Shown: one piece after another, positions 1 to 7,378 of the stretch
Numbering within the stretch: position 1 is the first letter of the stretch
How the letters are laid out: every line of letters starts with the position of its first letter
Assembly: GCA_015233485.1 (NCBI GenBank)
Contig: JADFXO010000035.1
Span: 1 to 20,487 of the forward strand
Reading direction: 5' to 3'
Source of the DNA: Nitrospirota bacterium
GTDB taxonomy: Bacteria; Nitrospirota; Thermodesulfovibrionia; Thermodesulfovibrionales; Magnetobacteriaceae
Length of the DNA: 20,487 bases
The notes under the pieces: model-generated
Database searches by the model: none
What the model was told of the DNA's origin: nothing
Seen by the model: only the letters and a program-made list of their open reading frames with translations
Program-made: the position numbers and the translations under genes

Positions 1-5
1 AAATC

Positions 6-422
6 ATGTCAACAATGCTGCCTATAGAGATATACGATCTGCTTGAGAAAAAGATCGGTAAGGAGGATGCCCGCGAGGTCGGGAAAATCCTGACGGCCTC
101 ACTTGACGCCATCGAAAAAAAGGCTGAGGCTGTTGCCGTCCAAATGAAAGCGGAGATTAAAGAGGAACTCACTAAAGAGCTGGCTACTAAAGCCGATGTT
201 GCTGAATTTAAGGCAGAAATCATGGGTGAATTCAAAAGGGTTGATGGTGAGTTCAAAAGAGTCGACGGCCAATTCAAAGAGCTAAGGGCTGAAATGAAGG
301 GTGAGTATAGGGCACTGCGTCTTGAGCAGAAGATCATATTTATAGTCCTTGCCTCTATCATACTTTTAACCAATCCCAAAGCGCTTGAGTTAATCGCCCG
401 GCTATTTGGGCTGGCGAAATAG
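6..422 (+). CDS. small coiled-coil protein with C-terminal membrane helix
   Basis: A 138-residue protein of no assignable function. Residues about 10-108 are charged and strongly helical (Glu/Lys/Ala-rich) and should form a long coiled coil. Within this is an exact seven-residue repeat, GEFKRVD at 74-80 and again at 81-87, followed by a degenerate third copy starting GQFKELR at 88. The last 30 residues hold a hydrophobic stretch (about 110-126, IIFIVLASIILL) and a short amphipathic tail, so the protein is probably tail-anchored with the coiled coil in the cytoplasm. The architecture resembles DUF1640/CCDC90-like small coiled-coil proteins, but I have not confirmed that relationship. Only five bases precede the ATG, so an earlier start outside the window cannot be excluded. 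It lies 157 bp upstream of the restriction-modification gene on the same strand; a functional link is unproven. Confidence 0.7.
   Translation: MSTMLPIEIYDLLEKKIGKEDAREVGKILTASLDAIEKKAEAVAVQMKAEIKEELTKELATKADVAEFKAEIMGEFKRVDGEFKRVDGQFKELRAEMKGEYRALRLEQKIIFIVLASIILLTNPKALELIARLFGLAK
225..287 (+). repeat. 21-nt in-frame tandem repeat coding heptads
   Basis: Three consecutive 21-nt units (225-245, 246-266, 267-287) inside the small coiled-coil gene encode GEFKRVD, GEFKRVD and GQFKELR. The first two are identical in protein but differ at synonymous positions (for example agg/aga and gat/gac), so the duplication is not recent or is kept by selection on protein sequence. Confidence 0.7.
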
Positions 423-487
423 CAAGCCAATCCTCTTATGTCTTCATCTGAAACCGCGAATCCTTGCCGCCTGCGTGTTATATTACC

Positions 488-500
488 ATAGTTGAACTAT
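488..500. promoter_or_regulatory. 13-bp palindrome upstream of RM gene
   Basis: ATAGTT-G-AACTAT is a perfect palindrome with a one-base centre, in the 157-bp space between the coiled-coil gene and the restriction-modification gene, about 80 bp upstream of the latter's start. It could be an operator for the RM gene or a weak transcription-termination element. It is not followed by a T-run, which makes an intrinsic terminator less likely. Nothing in the sequence decides which. Confidence 0.25.
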
Positions 501-579
501 AGGGACTTCGATGTTTTCAATGTTTTGATATTTGCCGAATTTTATTTATCGTACCGAATGATTTATAATAAGGGCAGAC

Positions 580-3500
580 ATGTTAAACTCGTATCTGAAA
601 AAAATTACCGAAGCCGCCCTTCATGGCGATGACAGAGAGGAGAGTTTTTATTCAATCCTTGCGGATTTGCTGCAAGCGTATTGCGATTCAGTTGATAAAA
701 GAAACGTATACATAAGGATTAATCCGAAAAAAACCGTAGCCGGTAATCCCGATTTCAGGGTATGGGACGGCAAGCAGCACATTACCGGATATATAGAGGC
801 CAAACATCCTTCAACAGATAATCTGGATAAGATAGAGGATACTGAACAGTTAAAAAGATACTTAAACACCTTCCCAAATTTGATATTGACCAATTTTTTA
901 GAATTCAGACTCTATAAAAATGGGAAGTTAACAGATAAAGTCACTACCTGTAAGCCCTTTATCCTGCATAAACTAAAAACAACCCCACCGGTAGAAAATG
1001 AAGCGGAATTAATGATGTTGTTTGAAAAATATTTTTCGTTTTCTCTGCCAAAGGTTTACGATGCGGAGAGCCTGGCAGTTGAGCTTGCCAACAGGACACG
1101 TTTTATGAGAGATGAGGTTATCACGCATGAGCTGATGGAGAGAGCTCAATCTGGGAGTGATTTTTCCATCAGTGGATTTTACGAAGCATTTAAAGTATAT
1201 CTTATAAACGGCCTCTCCGAAAAAGAATTCGCAGACCTCTATGCCCAAACTATTATGTATGGATTGTTTGCCGCCAGAATGCGTTCGGAAAATGGATTCA
1301 ACAGAAAGCTCGCTTACGATAATATTCCTAAGACTATAGGCATATTGAGGGACATATTTTATTTTATATCGTGGAAAGACATTCCTCTGCAAATGGAGTG
1401 GATTCTTGACGACATATCGGAGGTATTAGCGGTAACGGACATAAATAAGCTACTTCATTTTCATAAAGAGAAGGGAAAAGACCCTGTCATACACTTTTAT
1501 GAAACGTTTCTGTCTGCATATGACCCCGGGACAAGGGAGATGCGAGGGGTTTATTATACCCCCGAACCGGTAGTATCTTATATCGTTCGTTCATTAAACA
1601 TAATTCTTAAGGAAAAATTCAATAAACCCGATGGACTTGCCAATGATACTGTAACGGTTTTAGACCCGGCTGCGGGGACGCTTACATTTTTAGCGGAGGC
1701 GGCGAGGCTTGCCGTTGATGAGTACGTCTCAACATGGGGAGATGGCGGAAAGGAAAATTTTATAAGAAGGCATATAATAGGGCATTTTTATGCATTCGAG
1801 CTGATGATGGCTCCATACGCGGTCGGCCATCTGAATATGTCATTTATGTTGGAGAGTTTAGGCTATACCCTGAAAGACAACGAAAGGGTAAAACTTTACC
1901 TCACTAATACGCTGGAGATGGAAGAACTTGCAGAGACGAGGCTTCCTTTCATGGCCTCTCTTTCGGCAGAGTCTCACGCGGCAGGTGAAATAAAAAGCAA
2001 ACAACCCATACTGGTGATATTAGGAAACCCGCCATATTCAGGGCATTCATCAAATATCGGGGATTGGATTAAAAAAGAAATAAAGGCGTATCATAAAATC
2101 GACGGTAAGCCCTTAAACGAGAAAAATCCTAAGTGGCTTCAGGACGATTATGTGAAATTCATCCGTTTTGCAGAGTGGAAAATAGTGCAGGCCGGTGAAG
2201 GAATCCTGGGATTTATTACCAACCACAGCTATCTTGATAATCCGACATTTAGAGGGATGAGACAATCCCTGATGAAGAGCTTTGATGAGATATATATTTT
2301 AGACCTGCACGGCAACAGTCTGAAAAAAGAGAAATGTCCCGATGGTTCAAAAGACGAAAATGTCTTCGATATTCGGCAGGGAGTTGCTATAGCCATCTTT
2401 GTTAAGAAAAAAGGGATTCTGAAAACAGTGTCCTACTCTGAACTATGGGGAGAGAGAGAATCAAAATATTCGTGGCTTTCGGACAACGATATTAAGACAA
2501 CACACTGGCAAGACATAACCCCTAAATCCGAATATTATTTTTTCAAGCAGACAGACGAGAGGTTTTATGCCCTATATGAGACATATACGAAGATTACCGA
2601 GATATTCCCTGTTAACAGTGTCGGCATCGTTACGGCAAGAGACAATCTTACAATCGGATGGACTAAAGAGGATGTATGGCAGGCGGTACTTAATTTTTCT
2701 AAACTTAACCACGAGCTTGCACGGCAAACTTACAATTTAGGCAGGGATTCAATAGAATGGAAAGTTGAACTTGCGCAAAAAGACTTGATAGAAGCAGGCA
2801 TAGACAGAGATAAGATTACGCCGGTCTTATACCGTCCATTCGATATTCGATATACATATTACACAGGGAAGTCCAGAGGCTTCATATGCAGGCCGCGCAT
2901 AGAAGTAATGAGACATATGATGCAAGGTGATAACTTAGGGCTTTGTGTTGACCGCCAATGGAGTTCGGTTGGTTCAGTGTCTTATGATGTAGTGTTTGCA
3001 TCAAAATATGTTACAGATTTTAATCTTTTCAGGAGAGGAGGAGCTGTTGTTTTTCCCTCTTATCTTTATCAAAAAAATGGTCTGTTACATGTAGAGGAAC
3101 AGACAAAAGAACCAAACATAAAACCTGAAATACTCAAATCATTATCAAAAGCATTTAAGAAAGACACATCCCCCGAAGAAATATTTTATTACATCTACGC
3201 TGTGCTCTATTCTGATAAATATAGGACTAAATATGCGGAATTTCTCAGGAGTGATTTCCCCCGAATTCCTTTCACCTGGGACGTTGGGATATTTAGTAAA
3301 ATGGCTGATTATGGCAAAAGGCTTGTCGAATTACATTTGCTTCAATCGCCGGAGTTAAACGCACCAATCTCAAAATTTCAGGGAAGAGGAGACTGCATGG
3401 TCGGGAAACTTAAATACGACGACAGCTCTAAACGTGTTTATATAAACAAATCTCAATATTTTGAGGGCGTTTCAGAGGACGTGTGGAAATATCGGCTTGG

Positions 3501-3672
3501 CGGTTATCAGGTCTGTGATAAATGGTTAAAGGACAGAAAGGGGAGGGCGTTATCATCGCTCGACGAAATACAAAATTATTGCAGAATCGTTACATCGATT
3601 CACAAGACGATTGAATTACAGAGGGAAATAGATGCCGCCTATGATGACTTGGAAAGGGAGGCCTGTTTCTAA
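580..3672 (+). CDS. single-chain restriction-modification enzyme, type ISP/IIG-like (PD-ExK nuclease + N6-adenine methyltransferase)
   Basis: A 1030-residue enzyme expected to methylate adenine in its target DNA and cut unmodified DNA. The N-terminal PD-(D/E)XK nuclease is visible as D58 (NPDF), E73-A-K75 (YIEAK) and a following QxxxY (Q90, Y94). A helical linker leads to the methyltransferase: motif X-like GVYYTPEPVVSYIVR, motif I DPAAGTLTFL (D362-L371) and catalytic motif IV NPPY (N483-Y486). The C-terminal third carries blocks I recognise from type ISP target-recognition domains: RPFDIRYTYYTGKSRG, the segment ending GGAVVFPSYLY, and WKYRLGGYQVCDKWLKDR. No SF2 helicase is present, although classical type ISP enzymes have one between nuclease and methylase, so the architecture is closer to type IIG. 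Motif I has Leu where the second Gly of GxG is usual. The start is ATG with AAGGGCAG just upstream. The gene is AT-richer than the nuo genes, consistent with horizontal acquisition. No partner subunit is adjacent. Confidence 0.88.
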   Translation: MLNSYLKKITEAALHGDDREESFYSILADLLQAYCDSVDKRNVYIRINPKKTVAGNPDFRVWDGKQHITGYIEAKHPSTDNLDKIEDTEQLKRYLNTFPNLILTNFLEFRLYKNGKLTDKVTTCKPFILHKLKTTPPVENEAELMMLFEKYFSFSLPKVYDAESLAVELANRTRFMRDEVITHELMERAQSGSDFSISGFYEAFKVYLINGLSEKEFADLYAQTIMYGLFAARMRSENGFNRKLAYDNIPKTIGILRDIFYFISWKDIPLQMEWILDDISEVLAVTDINKLLHFHKEKGKDPVIHFYETFLSAYDPGTREMRGVYYTPEPVVSYIVRSLNIILKEKFNKPDGLANDTVTVLDPAAGTLTFLAEAARLAVDEYVSTWGDGGKENFIRRHIIGHFYAFELMMAPYAVGHLNMSFMLESLGYTLKDNERVKLYLTNTLEMEELAETRLPFMASLSAESHAAGEIKSKQPILVILGNPPYSGHSSNIGDWIKKEIKAYHKIDGKPLNEKNPKWLQDDYVKFIRFAEWKIVQAGEGILGFITNHSYLDNPTFRGMRQSLMKSFDEIYILDLHGNSLKKEKCPDGSKDENVFDIRQGVAIAIFVKKKGILKTVSYSELWGERESKYSWLSDNDIKTTHWQDITPKSEYYFFKQTDERFYALYETYTKITEIFPVNSVGIVTARDNLTIGWTKEDVWQAVLNFSKLNHELARQTYNLGRDSIEWKVELAQKDLIEAGIDRDKITPVLYRPFDIRYTYYTGKSRGFICRPRIEVMRHMMQGDNLGLCVDRQWSSVGSVSYDVVFASKYVTDFNLFRRGGAVVFPSYLYQKNGLLHVEEQTKEPNIKPEILKSLSKAFKKDTSPEEIFYYIYAVLYSDKYRTKYAEFLRSDFPRIPFTWDVGIFSKMADYGKRLVELHLLQSPELNAPISKFQGRGDCMVGKLKYDDSSKRVYINKSQYFEGVSEDVWKYRLGGYQVCDKWLKDRKGRALSSLDEIQNYCRIVTSIHKTIELQREIDAAYDDLEREACF

Positions 3673-3703
3673 TATTGACCGACTTTTAATAAGGATAATC
3701 CCA

Positions 3704-4357
3704 CTACTTAAACCCAAGCCCCCTCCGTTCGTGCCAACCCTGCGGGTTTTCGAGGTAAGACTCGATTTCCTTTTTTGTGTCCTCCGGGATTAGTTCCATC
3801 TTCGACCAATCGGCTATCGCGCCTTTTAGTGTGCATAGGGGGTGCAGCTCTACGTTCAGGCGATTTAAGAACTCTTGGCCTCCCTGTTCTCTGTCAAATA
3901 CTACCAGTGTGTGGCTTATCTCTGCATTAGCCCCTCGGATCGCACTGATAAACCCCTCTTTGCTCTTCCCGTCTGTTATTAAATCCTCTACGAGTAAAAC
4001 CCTATCACCTTCTTTTAACACGCCCTCTACCAGTGAGCCCATCCCGTAGCCCTTGGGTTTTTTCCTTATATATACCATCGGCTTTGACAGCCTGCCCGCT
4101 ATGTAGGACGCAAACGGTATCCCCGCCGTCTCACCACCCGCCACAACGTCGAATTGAAAACCCTTCGACGCGCATAAATAGTGGCTGAAGGCCGTGATCA
4201 TATCCATCGCCGCGGCATTCGAGATGAGCGCCCGGCAGTTTATGTAGAGTGGGCTGAAATTCCCGGATGCCAACTGAAACGGACTCTCCACAGAGACCTT
4301 CACCGCCCCCGTCTCCCATAGCAGCCTCGCCATTATACCCCTCATCAATGCTTCCAT
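3704..4357 (-). CDS. pyrE: orotate phosphoribosyltransferase
   Basis: A 217-residue cytoplasmic enzyme that joins orotate to PRPP to make orotidine 5'-phosphate in de novo pyrimidine synthesis. Diagnostic segments: substrate-loop SPFQLASGNFSPLYINCR (25-42), YIRKKPKGYG (96-105) with the catalytic-loop lysines, and the PRPP-binding motif VLLVEDLITDGKSK (120-133) with its acidic pair E124-D125. Length fits the family. The ATG at 4357 is supported by AAGGAT eight bases upstream on the - strand. It converges with the RM gene (31-bp gap) and diverges from nuoA across a 274-bp intergenic region. It is a housekeeping gene with no evident functional tie to either neighbour. Confidence 0.95.
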   Translation of the reverse strand: MEALMRGIMARLLWETGAVKVSVESPFQLASGNFSPLYINCRALISNAAAMDMITAFSHYLCASKGFQFDVVAGGETAGIPFASYIAGRLSKPMVYIRKKPKGYGMGSLVEGVLKEGDRVLLVEDLITDGKSKEGFISAIRGANAEISHTLVVFDREQGGQEFLNRLNVELHPLCTLKGAIADWSKMELIPEDTKKEIESYLENPQGWHERRGLGFK

Positions 4358-4471
4358 TGTAGTTATCCTTTTGATTCCCAGTTAGATTTACGGTTATAAG
4401 GTTAACAGAATACCTCTGGCTTATTCAATACATAAATCTCAATTTTTACTTTGGCAGGCCAGTTAAATTTT

Positions 4472-4500
4472 ACTGTGTCAAATTTTATTGTTGACAATGT
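4472..4500. promoter_or_regulatory. inverted repeat overlapping the nuo -35 box
   Basis: ACTGTGTCAA (4472-4481) and TTGACAATGT (4491-4500) form an inverted repeat with 8 of 10 arm positions complementary, including an unbroken inner TGTCAA/TTGACA, separated by nine bases. The right arm contains the -35 hexamer of the proposed nuo promoter, so a dimeric regulator bound here would compete with RNA polymerase. The sequence matches neither the canonical CRP site nor the FNR site, and I cannot name the regulator. Confidence 0.4.
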
Positions 4501-4520
4501 CTGAATCTTTGGTGTTTAAT
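4491..4520 (+). promoter_or_regulatory. sigma70-type promoter for the nuo operon
   Basis: A perfect -35 TTGACA (4491-4496) is separated by 18 bases from TTTAAT (4515-4520), a five-of-six match to the -10 consensus. Transcription would start near 4527, giving a leader of roughly 105 nt before nuoA. It is the best promoter-like sequence in the 274-bp region shared with divergent pyrE. No equally convincing promoter was found for pyrE. Confidence 0.55.
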
Positions 4521-4534
4521 AAGGCAGTCAAACG

Positions 4535-4548
4535 CGGGCATTTGCCCG
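4535..4548 (+). promoter_or_regulatory. short perfect hairpin in the nuo leader
   Basis: CGGGCA-TT-TGCCCG is a perfect inverted repeat about eight bases downstream of the predicted transcription start. In the RNA it would fold to a GC-rich hairpin near the 5' end, possibly protecting the message from decay, or as DNA it could serve as an operator. There is no T-tract, so it is not a terminator. Confidence 0.35.
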
Positions 4549-4568
4549 AGTGTGGAAATCCGCGCCGG

Positions 4569-4602
4569 TTGGGCGTTAGCGCTGCTTGGGCTTTAGTGTC
4601 GC
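4569..4602 (+). repeat. 17-nt imperfect tandem repeat in the nuo leader
   Basis: Two abutting 17-nt units, 4569-4585 and 4586-4602, both begin TTGGGC, share TTAG four positions later, and agree at 13 of 17 positions. They occupy the leader about 30 bases upstream of nuoA. Function is unknown; a repeated protein- or RNA-binding site is possible. Confidence 0.4.
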
Positions 4603-4631
4603 CTGCGTGATTTAGCGAAGGTGGTTTTTAT

Positions 4632-5003
4632 ATGCCTGGCACATATACGCCGGTCAGTTATCTGCCGGTCTTGATTTTTATGATTATCGCGCTGTGCTTT
4701 GGCCTCGGCAGCATCCTGTTCGGCTATCTCCTCAGGCCGCGCAGGCCATATGACGAGAAACTCTCCACCTATGAGTCCGGCATGGTGCCGGAGGGGGAGC
4801 CGCGCCAGAAATTTTCTGTACAATACTACATCATAGCCATATTGTTCGTCGTGTTCGACGTAGAGGCCGTGTTTCTTTATCCCTGGGCAGTGTCGTTTGA
4901 TAAAATCGGCCTGTATGCACTTGTAGAGATGCTGCTGTTCATACTGGTGCTGGTAGTCGGATATATCTACGCATGGAGGAAAGATGCCTTTGTCTGGGAT
5001 TAA
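4632..5003 (+). CDS. nuoA: NADH-quinone oxidoreductase subunit A
   Basis: A 123-residue membrane subunit of complex I with three transmembrane helices (about 10-33, 65-88, 93-115). It packs near NuoH and NuoJ and helps shape the quinone channel. The conserved loop appears as STYESG (Ser where several lineages have Cys), followed by the family signature QYYIIAILFVVFDVEAVFLYPWA. The ATG is preceded by GAAGGTGG. It is the first gene of the operon, about 105 nt downstream of the proposed promoter and 33 bp before nuoB. Assignment is firm from sequence and position. Confidence 0.96.
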   Translation: MPGTYTPVSYLPVLIFMIIALCFGLGSILFGYLLRPRRPYDEKLSTYESGMVPEGEPRQKFSVQYYIIAILFVVFDVEAVFLYPWAVSFDKIGLYALVEMLLFILVLVVGYIYAWRKDAFVWD

Positions 5004-5036
5004 CGCGCTTAAAATCTGGAAGGGCAGGGCGATGTC

Positions 5037-5558
5037 ATGATTATTGACGGGGCCTTGGGTCTGGTTGATGTCGAGGAGGGGATTAAGGCAATCCCCGGCG
5101 CTAATACCATTATTACAACGCTGGATAAGGTTATCAACTGGGGACGAAAGTCATCCCTGTGGCCGGTGACCTTCGGGCTTGCCTGCTGCGCAATTGAGAT
5201 GATGGCCGCCGGGTCAAGCCACTACGACCTTGACCGCTTAGGAATTATCTTTCGTGGCTCACCACGCCAGGCAGACTGCATGATTGTGGCCGGTACGGTG
5301 ACAAAAAAGATGGCCCCTATCGTAAGAAAAGTCTATGACCAGATGCCCGAACCCAAATATGTCATCGCAATGGGCAGCTGCGCCTGCACGGGCAATGTTT
5401 ACAGGACTTATAGCGTTGTCCAGGGCTGTGATTTATTTTTGCCCGTTGATGTGTACATCCCGGGGTGTCCGCCCAGGCCTGAGGCGCTTTTTGACGGCAT
5501 TATCAAACTTCAGGCTATTATCAGCAAGGAGAGGATGCGGTGGAGCCCTCTAAAATAG
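5037..5558 (+). CDS. nuoB: NADH-quinone oxidoreductase subunit B (cluster N2)
   Basis: A 173-residue peripheral-arm subunit that carries N2, the [4Fe-4S] cluster handing electrons to quinone. All four ligands are visible: the tandem Cys50-Cys51 in GLACCAIEMM, Cys115 in MGSCACTGN and Cys144 in IPGCPPRPEA. The FRGSPRQADC block is also intact. The start is ATG with GGAAGGG upstream. The gene ends inside nuoC, with a 19-bp overlap and the nuoC ribosome-binding site inside nuoB, implying coupled translation. N2 normally receives electrons from cluster N6b of NuoI, which this operon does not encode. Confidence 0.97.
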   Translation: MIIDGALGLVDVEEGIKAIPGANTIITTLDKVINWGRKSSLWPVTFGLACCAIEMMAAGSSHYDLDRLGIIFRGSPRQADCMIVAGTVTKKMAPIVRKVYDQMPEPKYVIAMGSCACTGNVYRTYSVVQGCDLFLPVDVYIPGCPPRPEALFDGIIKLQAIISKERMRWSPLK

Positions 5559-6079
5559 CCGATACTCTCAATAGTGAATTCCAAGGTGAGGTCATCGCGG
5601 TAAAGGAATTTCGCGGGCAGACCGGTGTTACTCTCAAAAAAGACAAGATACTGCAGATTGCGCGCTGTCTTCACGACACCCCTGAGTTTATGTTCGATTA
5701 TCTCAGAGACCTCTGCGGAGTCGATTATAAAAAAATAAAAACACCACGGTTTGAGGTTGTCTATAATCTGTATTCCATGACCCACAGGCACACAATACGG
5801 CTGAATGTCCAGGTCCCCGATAAGGAACCCATACAGAGTGTTGTCAGCGTCTGGAAGACCGCCGACTGGCACGAAAGGGAATGTTTTGACATGTACGGGA
5901 TTGTTTTTGAGGGGCATCCTGACCTAAGAAGGATCCTCATGCCCGAAGACTGGGACGGCCATCCACTGAGAAAGGACTACCCCACGGCAGGCCCCGAAGA
6001 CGGGGAATGGGGCGGATTCAAAGAAGTGCTTAGAAAATCGGAGGATTTCAAGAAATTTGGCTGGTATAATAAGAAATAG
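5540..6079 (+). CDS. nuoC: NADH-quinone oxidoreductase subunit C (30 kDa)
   Basis: A 179-residue hydrophilic subunit of the connecting module, without cofactors, that packs against NuoD and NuoB. The C-terminal signature is intact: DWHERECFDMYGIVFEGHP followed by LRRILMPEDWDGHPLRKDYP. The start is GTG at 5540, five bases after AAGGAGAGG (5526-5534), inside the end of nuoB; a nearby ATG at 5535 is in the nuoB frame and cannot be used. It is a separate gene, not the NuoCD fusion of E. coli. A 62-bp AT-rich spacer with short repeats separates it from nuoD. Confidence 0.96.
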   Translation: MEPSKIADTLNSEFQGEVIAVKEFRGQTGVTLKKDKILQIARCLHDTPEFMFDYLRDLCGVDYKKIKTPRFEVVYNLYSMTHRHTIRLNVQVPDKEPIQSVVSVWKTADWHERECFDMYGIVFEGHPDLRRILMPEDWDGHPLRKDYPTAGPEDGEWGGFKEVLRKSEDFKKFGWYNKK

Positions 6080-6117
6080 TATCATATTATGGCGGGATAA
6101 TTATAATATAACGGCAG

Positions 6118-6143
6118 TGAGATAATTAAGTGAGATGATTAAT
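6118..6143 (+). repeat. 13-nt tandem repeat at the nuoD start
   Basis: TGAGATAATTAAG (6118-6130) and TGAGATGATTAAT (6131-6143) agree at 11 of 13 positions, and the second copy runs into the nuoD ATG. A weaker relative, GGGATAATTATAA, lies just upstream. The units supply the only GAG-type ribosome-binding sequence before nuoD, so local duplication may have shaped its initiation region. Confidence 0.4.
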
Positions 6144-7335
6144 GGATGAGATAAAAGAGCTAAAGACAAAAGAGATGGCCATCAACATGGGACCGCAGCA
6201 CCCGTCTACGCACGGCGTGCTTCGCCTGAGGCTTGAGGTGAGCGGCGAGACCGTCGTCAAATGCACCCCCTATGTGGGGTATCTGCACCGCGGCACAGAA
6301 AAGCTGGCCGAAGGTATGACATATCTTCAGTCCATTCCCCTGATGGACAGGCTTGACTATATATCGTCAATGACAAACGATGTGGGCTACTGCATTGCCG
6401 TTGAAAGACTATTCGATATTGCCCTGCCCCTGAGGGCCAGGTATATTCGGACGATGGTGTCTGAGATGTCAAGAATCGCTAGTCACCTGCTGTGGCTGGC
6501 AACTCACGCCCTTGACATTGGGGCAATGACCGTGTTTCTTTATGCCTTCAGAGAGAGGGAGCGGATATTGGAGCTATTTGAGATGCTCTGCGGCGCGAGG
6601 CTTACCGTAACGTACCCGCGCATAGGCGGCGTCAGAAACGATGTGTCTCAGGAGTTTATCGACACGCTCTACCAGTTCACCGAAGACTTCCCTGATAAGA
6701 TTAAAGAGTATGAGACGCTGATAAATGTCAACAGGATTTGGCTGAAGCGAACCGTTGGGGTTGGGATTATCTCTGCCGAAGAGGCTGTAAATTACGGCCT
6801 GACGGGTGCGGCGCTTCGCGGCAGCGGCGTTGACTATGACGTGCGAAAACATTTCCCTTATGACGCCTATGACCTCGTACGGTTTGAGGTTCCCATTGGG
6901 AAAAATGGCGATGTCTATGACAGGTATCTCTGCCGTATGGAAGAGCTGAGGCAATCCAATGCCATCGTGAGGCAGTGCATAGAGGCCCTGCCAACCGGGC
7001 CGATAATGACAACGGATTCGCCTAAATACACCCTTCCACCCAAGGACAAGGTGCTAAATAACATGGAGTCGCTGATTCACCACTTTACGCTGATAACAAA
7101 GGGGCCGATGACCGCCCCACACGGCGAGGTATACGTTGCCACTGAGGTGCCTAAAGGCGAGCTGGGGTTTTATATCATAAGCGACGGCACGGGGAAACCA
7201 TACAGGATGAGAATCAGGTCGCCGTCTTTCATACACGTTTCAGCGCTGCCGAGGCTCTGTGAAGGGGGTTTTATTGCCGACGTCGTGGCCAACATCGGCT
7301 CCATTGACGTAGTCCTGGGTGAATGCGACAGGTGA
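6142..7335 (+). CDS. nuoD: NADH-quinone oxidoreductase subunit D (49 kDa)
   Basis: A 397-residue subunit that, with NuoB, forms the quinone-reducing site. The N-terminal signature NMGPQHPSTHGVLRL gives His24, and DRLDYISSMTND gives Tyr73. Their spacing of 49 residues matches the quinone-head ligands His38 and Tyr87 of Thermus Nqo4. The conserved C-terminus (PSFIHVSALPRL ... GSIDVVLGECDR) is complete. The ribosome-binding site is weak and falls within a short tandem repeat. The next gene starts 43 bp downstream and is not nuoE, as would be usual, but a cNMP-binding-fold protein. Confidence 0.97.
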   Translation: MDEIKELKTKEMAINMGPQHPSTHGVLRLRLEVSGETVVKCTPYVGYLHRGTEKLAEGMTYLQSIPLMDRLDYISSMTNDVGYCIAVERLFDIALPLRARYIRTMVSEMSRIASHLLWLATHALDIGAMTVFLYAFRERERILELFEMLCGARLTVTYPRIGGVRNDVSQEFIDTLYQFTEDFPDKIKEYETLINVNRIWLKRTVGVGIISAEEAVNYGLTGAALRGSGVDYDVRKHFPYDAYDLVRFEVPIGKNGDVYDRYLCRMEELRQSNAIVRQCIEALPTGPIMTTDSPKYTLPPKDKVLNNMESLIHHFTLITKGPMTAPHGEVYVATEVPKGELGFYIISDGTGKPYRMRIRSPSFIHVSALPRLCEGGFIADVVANIGSIDVVLGECDR

Positions 7336-7378
7336 ATATAAATTACTAAAATACGGTTGGCATAAGGGGTTTTATATT

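Noticed and set aside
564..569. TATAAT just upstream of the RM gene as its -10 box.
   Set aside because: It is only 10 bases from the ATG, so the message would lose its ribosome-binding site, and no good -35 lies at the right distance.
4552..4596. A 14-codon GTG-initiated frame in the nuo leader, like a leader peptide.
   Set aside because: There is no convincing ribosome-binding site and the length is expected by chance.
7319..7378. GTG start at 7319 for the cNMP-domain protein, overlapping nuoD.
   Set aside because: ATG 7379 has a better ribosome-binding site (AAGGGG) and starts where the fold begins.
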